Assembly (NCBI GenBank): GCA_020744425.1
Contig: JAGMUV010000007.1
Coordinates: 2,046,001 to 2,110,000, forward strand
DNA length: 64,000 nt
Reading direction: 5' to 3'
Origin: Dactylonectria macrodidyma
Lineage: Eukaryota; Ascomycota; Sordariomycetes; Hypocreales; Nectriaceae
The position numbers and the translations under genes are program-made. Numbering within the stretch: the stretch's first letter is position 1; the number at the start of each line of letters is the position of its first letter. Below, in pieces: positions 57,576-64,000 of this stretch. Under the pieces are notes generated by a model. It made no database searches. It saw only the letters and a list, made by a program, of their open reading frames with translations, and was not told where the DNA came from.

Positions 57576-59199
57576 GAGGAGTCGCAGCGGGGAAGAGGTG
57601 TTGGAAACCTGAGTTGACACAATTAGCAGCCTGAAACACAGTTATCACGCTGGTTATCTCACCGTGGACAGAAACTACCTGTCCGATGTGATACTTGATA
57701 TGCCGTTTATTCGGTTGCTGAGAGAGTTGTGTGTACCACTGCTAGTTGACGTGCTCGAAGCCATGCCTCCGGGTCGGGAGTGGAGACGATTGTGAATCGG
57801 ACTAGCCGACAAAGCCACGAGCCTGACTGTTCCCTTACCAGTGGTTGCCTTTTAGACTCATTGCAGTTCCGAATTTGGAAGCTTCATCACTGACTTGTAT
57901 GGGTTTTAGTAGTAAATGATCTCTAATGACTAGGGCGAAAGACATCAGTATATAGGTGACTGTGGGCTATAACATTGGGGAACCCATGAAGCCTGAACGA
58001 AGCGCGCGATTATTGGCATTTTGTCCGATTGCCGTCGCTGCGTTCAAACGAAATTGAGCATGCGACTTCTTATAGAGAACATACACGAAGAAAATGACCT
58101 GGTTGCTAGGAGTTGGCCATGATTTTTGCTGTGTAAGTATAGATTTCTTTCCGAGTGGTACCGTTTAATGTGTTCCGACCGATTGGTGAGCGAGCGGTGC
58201 CGTGGGCAGGGATGAGTCAGACTACGTACCTAGACTACCTAACTATGATCAAAATCCCTAAAGTACACCAAAAAGACAGCCTTTAGTTCTAGAAGTACAG
58301 CTCTTTAGGGGGGCTGAGGCAGGGAATAAATCAGAGTCCATCCTCTCTTGAGGATGCTCGCGGTCTAGGAGTTGCCAAGTACGAAGTATGGTGAAGGTGC
58401 GCTTGGAATCATGCACGACAATTAACCTTGAGCGTCTTAATTTTTAGGCTCACGCCCCATGACATTTTATGATAGTCTAACACAGGTGCCTGCTTGGTTG
58501 CCAGTGGTTCCCAAGTATTTTTTCTCGCCACTGGTTGCCGCATCCAAGGATTGAAGCGAGGAATCAGACCCGGGGCCCTGGACGCGGGATGTCCATTTTG
58601 ACTCTCAGGGGAATGGATCGTTTTCCCTGTGAATGCAATCTGTCAACGTCTGAATTGGCGTCATCGTGGCTTCTAATTGGAGATAAAGACTGTCGATGTG
58701 TAAGAAACGGTATCTTCTGAAACAAGTTGAATGCCAATGGGTGGTGTGTAGATGAACGCATCATCCCATGCACTCTCCGTAAGCAACGCCTAACAATTAA
58801 GGAGCGGCCCGCCATAAGTAGCGCTTGGCAGGGCTCCAGCTTAGCCTAGGACCCTTGGCCCTGGACTGGCCCCGAGTCTCCACTTGAGCTTACACCGACA
58901 GAGGTCCCAGCGCTAGCAGCGTCATTGGAAGCCAGAGCCTCTCACAGGCTACAGCGTCTGTATTCCTTATTCAAGGATCCTGTCTCTCAGCATCTGCACC
59001 AACCACGAATTGTGAGACGTCCAACATCTACACCCAACCCCCATCGCCTTTGACGTGTCGCGAGGCCATCCTTTCATCGCGCGCCGGAACCCGAACCCCG
59101 TAACGACTGCCTTCTCTCTCCATGGAGCCGTGAGGCGCAGAGAATGAAGCGCGCGAGACCCCACAACATCAGAGACGAGGAAGTCAACGCGAAACTGCC
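57576..59199. other. Divergent intergenic region, HAD/FUSC-like
   Basis: 1.6 kb without a gene. It holds both promoters. A copy of the TACGAAGTA motif is at 58378-58388, and TACCTAGACTACCTA-type words occur near 58225. Confidence 0.6.
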
Positions 59200-62100
59200 A
59201 TGAGCTCTAAGGGTAGCTCTTCCACGCCCGCCTGGCCACCTAGGCGGCCATCCCAGCGAACGGTGCGCACAATTCAAGGTACAATCACGAGAATCTCGCG
59301 CTGATGCTTGGAGTAGAAACTTAAAAACGGGACCTTCATCGTCCCTAGGACGGGCGAACGATCGAGACAGGAATTCTCCTTGCGAACCTCAACCGCACCC
59401 TCCACGAACGCATCCCTCTCTCAGTACCAATCCTACGACCTGGCGGACACACTCGGGGAACGCTTGCAGATTGCTGCACACAACTTCAAGGTTGCGGCCA
59501 TCCTGTCCTGGGCATGGCTGCAGACCGACGAAGGCCATGGCGTCCTCAAGTGTACCCTGGCATATATCCTGGGTAGCATGGGGACCTTCTTCCCGCCGCT
59601 CTCGAATTTCTTGGGAAACAGAGATGGAAAACACGTCACGGCCACTTTAACCGTGTACTTCCATCCTGCTCGGACTGTCGGGTCAATGCTCGAGGCGGTT
59701 TTAATTGCCATTGTCGCAGTCATCTACGCTGAGATCGTCTCGCTCCTCTCCATGGGAATTGCCATCGTATTTCGAGCTCAACTCGGCATAACGGCTGCTG
59801 CGCATGCTGTTATCCTAATCGTTTGCATCGGTGGCGGACTCGGCTTCGTGGGTTGGGTTAAACAGAGGCTTAACAACCCTCTGGTTAACGTGGGTACCAC
59901 GCTGTGCTCGATTGCTATCATCTCTGTCATCACCAAGGAGGAAGGTGTCCATGGCGGATATTTCTCCGATGACAAGATCGTTCAGGTGATCAAGATGCTT
60001 GTCATTGGAATTACCTTCACTGTCGCCGTCAATGTGCTCGTCTGGAAGATTTCTGCAAGACATGTTCTGCGAAAATCCATCATGACGGCAACCACTTCCC
60101 TAGGTGACAAATTGTCATCCATCACCAAAGGTTTCCTCTCTGGAACCGAGGATGAACTCTGGTCAGCCGAATACTCGCAGGTGTCCGCAAAATACAACGA
60201 TGCCTACGCCAAAATGAGCAGCGTTCTGCGAGAAGCAAAAACCGAACACTACTTCTTTGGACGAGAATCGATCTATCGGCTCGATAGGCGCCTTGTCAGA
60301 TCGATTGAAGCACTGTCCCAAGCTATCGGCGGTCTGCGAAGTTCCCTAGAGACCCAGTTCACGTTGCTGAGGGAGGTCCCAAGCTTTGGCGATCATACAA
60401 GAACCTTCTCGTCCTCTTCCTCGATGATTTCTCCTACACTCATTCGCGAAGCCTCTGCCTCTGCCTTCTTCGATACCTATGTAGAGAGGTTGGCCGTGAT
60501 TGAAGAGTCTGGCGAGAGTGAGGAGGAACGTAGGATGATGAACGGCCCCAACAAGTCTGATTCTGCTCTGGATAAGGCGTCTACCTTCCATGCGCCGTCA
60601 GACATCTTTGCCGTCTTTATCGAACTTTTGGGGCCTTCTATCAAGTCTCTAGTTCATACTTTGTCAGAGATCCTCCGAGAGCCCGCGTTTGGACAGGATC
60701 CCAATGCAGATATTACCGTCAACGAGCAGCTGAGAGAGAGTCTTCGGGATGCTCTCAGTCTCTACAACAACGCTAGAGCCGACTCTCTGCAGGAGCTGTA
60801 CCGCATCATCGAACTTGGACGGGCGAGATCGGAGAAGATCCAGGCTGACATCGAAGAGGTAGCTGCTGCTTGCGGCCACTTCTCATTCAGCTTGCAGGCT
60901 GTTGCCGAGGAGACAGATGCCTACTTGGACGTTCTTGAAGACTTGAAATATACCACGGAGACTGGCTCGCGATCTTGGTGTTGGCTCAAATTCTGGCAAC
61001 ATCTGCCATCGCTTAGGGGAGGCGACAAGTATCCCCAGAACGACCCGGAGACCGAGAGTTTGATTCCGAAGCCACCTGTACAGAGACTTAGAAAGTCCCA
61101 GGTCCCCAAAGGAATCCCGGATACAATGGTCAAGAGGAGGGACACGTTCAGCTGGGACGCAGCTCCCCAGGCCAGCAAGTTCAAGCGAGCCTTTTCTGAA
61201 AAGCTGCTCAACGTTTCACGATTCTTGGTTCGAGAAGATATCTTGTTCGGATTCAAAGTTGGAATTGGCGCTCTTCTTTGGGCAATGCTTGCCTTTATAC
61301 CCTCTACGAGACCTGTGTACCAGAAATGGAGAGGCGAGTGGGGTCTCTTGTCCTTCATGATTGTCGCCGGTATGACAACTGGTGCTGCGAACACGACAGG
61401 GACGGCCAGATTTAAGGGAACGCTTGTTGGCGCTGCCTGTGCCATCACGTCATGGACTCTCAGCCAGGGGAATCCGATTGCCCTCGTCTTTTTGGGTGGC
61501 ATCGTTGCCTTGTGCAACTTTTATTGGATTCTGGCGATCAAGAATGCCCCTCTTGGAAGGATTGCCTTGCTTGCGTATAACGTGAGTACTCTGTATGCCT
61601 ACAGCATATCACAGTCAGTCGACGATGACGACGATGACGAGGGTGGTTCGAATCCTTTGATCTTTGATATCGCTTTTCACAGAGTCGTCTCAGTCACGCT
61701 CGGTATTCTTTGGGGTGTGATATTCTGCAGACTTATATGGCCCATATCAGGCCGACGCAAGTTTCGAGAAGGTCTTTCCGTTCTCTATCTGCAAATGGGT
61801 CTTATCTGGAAGCGAGGACCTCTCACAGTCTCACTTCAAAGCAACAATACCGTAGATTATATGCGGGAAGGCGAGCAAGCTGCCCTGCAGCGTTATGGTA
61901 AGTCGCGGTATTGTCATCTACTGCAAAATCTCGTCAATGCTAATGCTGTTACTAGCGTTCAAGCTCGAAAGTCTTCGTGTTTCTGCAAAGTCCGAGTTCG
62001 AACTTCGAGGTCCATTCCCAGACGCATCTTATGCTCGTATTATGCGCTCCACCAAGCACATTCTGGATGGCTTTTACGCCATGCGTTTGATTACTCAGAA

Positions 62101-62482
62101 ACGCGGCACGCTCTCTGAGGGCGAACGAGCCTTGCTTGAGTTCACATCAGTCGAGAGGAAGCGCCTCTGCGAGCGCATCAGCCACGTCTTCCAGGTCCTG
62201 GCCTCGTGCATCATGCTTGAGTACCCACTGACGGATGCTATCCCCACTGTCGAGAACAATAAGGATCGGCTCTTGGGCAAGATCTACCAGTTCCGTAAGG
62301 AGCACATGGGCGCGGAGCTCCTTGGCGCTGGCCACTTCGTCGTCGTAGAAGAGAAGGACTATGCGTTACTGTACGCGTACACACTGGTGACGCTGCAGGT
62401 TGCTGCCGAGCTGAATAAGGTGCGGCACGAGATTGAGGGACTGTTTGGCGTACTGCACGAGGAGTCTCTATTGTTGCAGTAA
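59200..62482 (+). CDS. FUSC/DUF2421 membrane transporter, Bre4-like
   Basis: Three exons (59200-59262, 59317-61897, 61956-62482) give 1056 aa. The first intron (54 nt, GTGCGC donor, CTGAT branch, GAGTAG acceptor) was chosen because it is the only join I found from the good ATG at 59200 that keeps the frame open. The architecture is a cytosolic N-terminus, then a first hydrophobic block of about five or six helices (for example SMLEAVLIAIVAVIYAEIV, HAVILIVCIGGGLGFVGW). A long cytosolic helical region follows, then a second block (FGFKVGIGALLWAMLAFIP, WGLLSFMIVAGMTTGAANT, ALVFLGGIVALCNFYWIL). The C-terminal DUF2421 domain contains the acidic Asp-rich loop DDDDDDEGGSNPLIF. The family resembles bacterial fusaric-acid exporters and plant aluminium-activated malate channels. 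Yeast Bre4 is linked to brefeldin A sensitivity and ER/endosome function. Substrate unknown. Confidence 0.92.
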
Positions 62483-62796
62483 ATGGCCGGTCGTTACTGC
62501 TGGCGTGGAGTTTTTTGTCATTTCTTTGCGCGTCTTGAGGATAATTTGTTCAACGGTGTTCGGCCCCCTGAGTAACAAAAAGCGAGGCGACTATGTATGA
62601 AGAGCATCAAGCACGGTACGCACTGCCTTAGAAGATAAATAACATTATGTTTCACCATCTATACACTGATGCACGCCGTGGCTCTAATGGCCTTAACCAG
62701 ATTTTAGTCTCATGTCTGTCATTACCTAGAATCCCATTGATCACGCCCTGAAAACCGCTTCAACTAAGCCCAGTCCCAAGCTACCCGCTTGGAAAA
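62483..62796. other. Shared 3' flank of FUSC-like gene and dpb2
   Basis: 314 bp between convergent stops. No other feature seen. Confidence 0.65.
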
Positions 62797-64000
62797 CTAG
62801 AATGCGCACTCCCTCAGCCTGCCCGAGCGGCCGATCTCGTACTCGACCCAGCGTGCGACGCCCTTGCGCCCAGGGACGAGCACGCTACCGGGATTCATGA
62901 CGTGGCAGCCCTCGTACGTGACACAGAACGGTGGGGCTGTGGTGTCAACCAACACCATCGCCGTGGGCAGTGGATATAGGTGCAAGGCGGACGCGTAATC
63001 CCAGTGGACGGGGCGGGTGGTCTGGCGGAAGGGAGCGAGGTAGCCCTGATCTAGAATCGTCTTGACGAGCTTGTGGGCGGTGTGACGGTCCTGAGGGAGT
63101 GTCGTGGAAGTTGAGACAGCGGGCATCTCAGGGGCGGCGGCATCAACATCCATGGGTCTAGTGGCGGGAGATTCTATAAGGGAGCTGATTTCTTGGGTAG
63201 ACGCTTCCTCACTGGGCTCGGGGTCGGCGGCTGTGGTTTTTAGACGGACCGAGGTGCGGCAGAGACGTGCAGAGAGGTCGTCTCTAAACAAGACGAGTTC
63301 GTGATTGGGGCCAAAGAGGCTGAGCCGGCCGGGGTTGGATGTCCAGACGGCAGCGCCGTTGGACTTGCCCCCGGTCTCGGCGTTGGCGGTTGCGAAGGCG
63401 CGGCGGATGCGGGACGTGAACATGTCCGGGACCGGTTTCCGGGGCAGCGGGACCGAGGCGCCGGCGGTAAAGGCAGAGACCCAGCCGTCGTTGTCGCCGG
63501 GGATGAAGACGAAGGTGGACGACTGGAGCAGGGTAGGGAAGTCACTAAGGGTCGAGGCCAGGGCGTCAAAGTATTCCTTGTATTCGATGCTGCCGCCGCT
63601 GCCACCGCGAGCCATGACGGGATGCTGGGTGAAGTTGCCCGTCAGGACAAAGGTCAGGGGGGTCGAGGCTTCGGGCTCGGCAGCGTAGAGGGCGAGGATC
63701 TTGCGGAGGGCTTGAATGGCCCGAGGTTGGTCGAGGTTCAACTCGCCGATGACGACAACGCGGTTGCGCGAGAGAGCGTCTTCGTCCTGTGACGGTGCGA
63801 GGAGGCGGTTCTCGAGCCGGCGCATCTTGGCACCAACCGCTCGCTCGCTGCCAACTCCAAGAAAATCTATCCAGCCGAAACCACCGCCGATGGTTTGCTC
63901 ATGGCTGCCATCAAGTCCACTGATACCAAGCGTCTCTTTGCGCTTCTCACACGGCGGCTGGCCGATGAAGAAGCCCTGGAAACGGCCGCCAAGCGTTCCA
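62797..64000 (-). CDS. dpb2: DNA polymerase epsilon subunit B (Dpb2), 5' part missing
   Basis: The frame is open from the right edge to the TAG at 62797-62799. It gives about 400 C-terminal residues; the N-terminal part and start lie outside the window. Dpb2 is the essential non-catalytic subunit of the leading-strand polymerase and links it to the CMG helicase. Recognisable family segments are GGRFQGFFIGQPPCEKRKE, TLGISGLDG, GGGFGWIDFLGVGSERA, KMRRLENRLL and the calcineurin-like phosphoesterase fold remnants VVVIGELNLDQPRAI, TFVLTGNF, FVFIPGDNDGW and HELVLFRDDL. The catalytic metal ligands of true phosphoesterases are degenerate, as usual in B subunits. The C-terminus ends with MNPGSVLVPGRKGVARWVEY. 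An acidic/Pro-rich insertion (about PEPSEEASTQE to PAVSTSTT) interrupts the fold. Identity rests on the C-terminal motifs and is strong. Confidence 0.93.
   Translation of the reverse strand, partial: GTLGGRFQGFFIGQPPCEKRKETLGISGLDGSHEQTIGGGFGWIDFLGVGSERAVGAKMRRLENRLLAPSQDEDALSRNRVVVIGELNLDQPRAIQALRKILALYAAEPEASTPLTFVLTGNFTQHPVMARGGSGGSIEYKEYFDALASTLSDFPTLLQSSTFVFIPGDNDGWVSAFTAGASVPLPRKPVPDMFTSRIRRAFATANAETGGKSNGAAVWTSNPGRLSLFGPNHELVLFRDDLSARLCRTSVRLKTTAADPEPSEEASTQEISSLIESPATRPMDVDAAAPEMPAVSTSTTLPQDRHTAHKLVKTILDQGYLAPFRQTTRPVHWDYASALHLYPLPTAMVLVDTTAPPFCVTYEGCHVMNPGSVLVPGRKGVARWVEYEIGRSGRLRECAF
63826..64000 (-). other. Continuation of dpb2 into the window edge
   Basis: No in-frame ATG occurs in this part, yet the frame is open and carries Dpb2 family residues. 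The true start must be beyond 64000. Confidence 0.85.

Noticed and set aside
63301..64000. Long + strand frames opposite dpb2
   Set aside because: They mirror the G/C-rich third positions of dpb2. Only the - strand frame carries family motifs.

Overview
The window is nuclear DNA of a filamentous ascomycete (Pezizomycotina). It is most likely a sordariomycete and possibly Hypocreales. The reasons are short spliceosomal introns (about 46-75 nt, GTRNGT donors, CTRAC-type branch sites, YAG acceptors), G/C-rich third codon positions, fungus-only families (DUF3405, the FUSC/DUF2421 transporter), and core eukaryotic genes whose best remembered relatives are fungal. The assignment below family-of-phylum level is inference. 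I find 15 well-supported protein genes. Most are split by introns that I placed by hand and checked for frame. There are no convincing tRNA, rRNA, CRISPR or intact mobile elements. Genes are widely spaced, about one per 4.3 kb, with several intergenic gaps of 3-7 kb.

Layout, left to right. 0-8.4 kb: a four-exon cytochrome P450 (+), a patch of decayed coding-like sequence, and a SAP-like/membrane protein gene (+). 10.7-13.0 kb: a DUF3405 glycosyltransferase-like gene (-). 13-18.6 kb: mostly empty, with an acidic-repeat ORF cluster. 18.6-23.1 kb: an MFS transporter (-) and the replication-licensing factor Cdt1 (-), the latter with two MluI-type boxes upstream. 23.1-30.6 kb: sparse, with one credible small gene (-). 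30.6-35.3 kb: a divergent pair, gamma-tubulin complex component Spc98/GCP3 (-) and SAGA subunit Ada1/Hfi1 (+). 38.3-43.7 kb: the PKA regulatory subunit (+), splicing factor SPF27/Cwf7 (-), and an Stf2/Tma10-type hydrophilin (-). 47.7-56.1 kb: a divergent pair, elongation factor Spt6 (-) and the Ste7-type MAP kinase kinase (+). 56.6-64 kb: a HAD hydrolase (-), a FUSC/Bre4-like membrane protein (+), and the C-terminal part of DNA polymerase epsilon subunit Dpb2 (-), cut by the right edge.

The genes do not form a biosynthetic cluster or an obvious joint system. They are an ordinary housekeeping and signalling neighbourhood: replication (cdt1, dpb2), transcription (ada1, spt6), splicing (spf27), microtubules (spc98), and cAMP and pheromone/invasive-growth signalling (pkaR, ste7). 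The most unusual thing I see is the Stf2-like gene. Its AUG does not exist in the genomic DNA: it is created by joining an exon-terminal A to an exon-initial TG. Two different donor sites both supply the A, and the leader contains no other ATG for about 745 nt. Other points of interest are two consecutive stop-free 48-nt introns in ada1, MluI boxes and a PIP-box-like motif in cdt1, an ATG-free 850-nt leader before ste7, and a frameshifted gene remnant at 4.2-5.75 kb.
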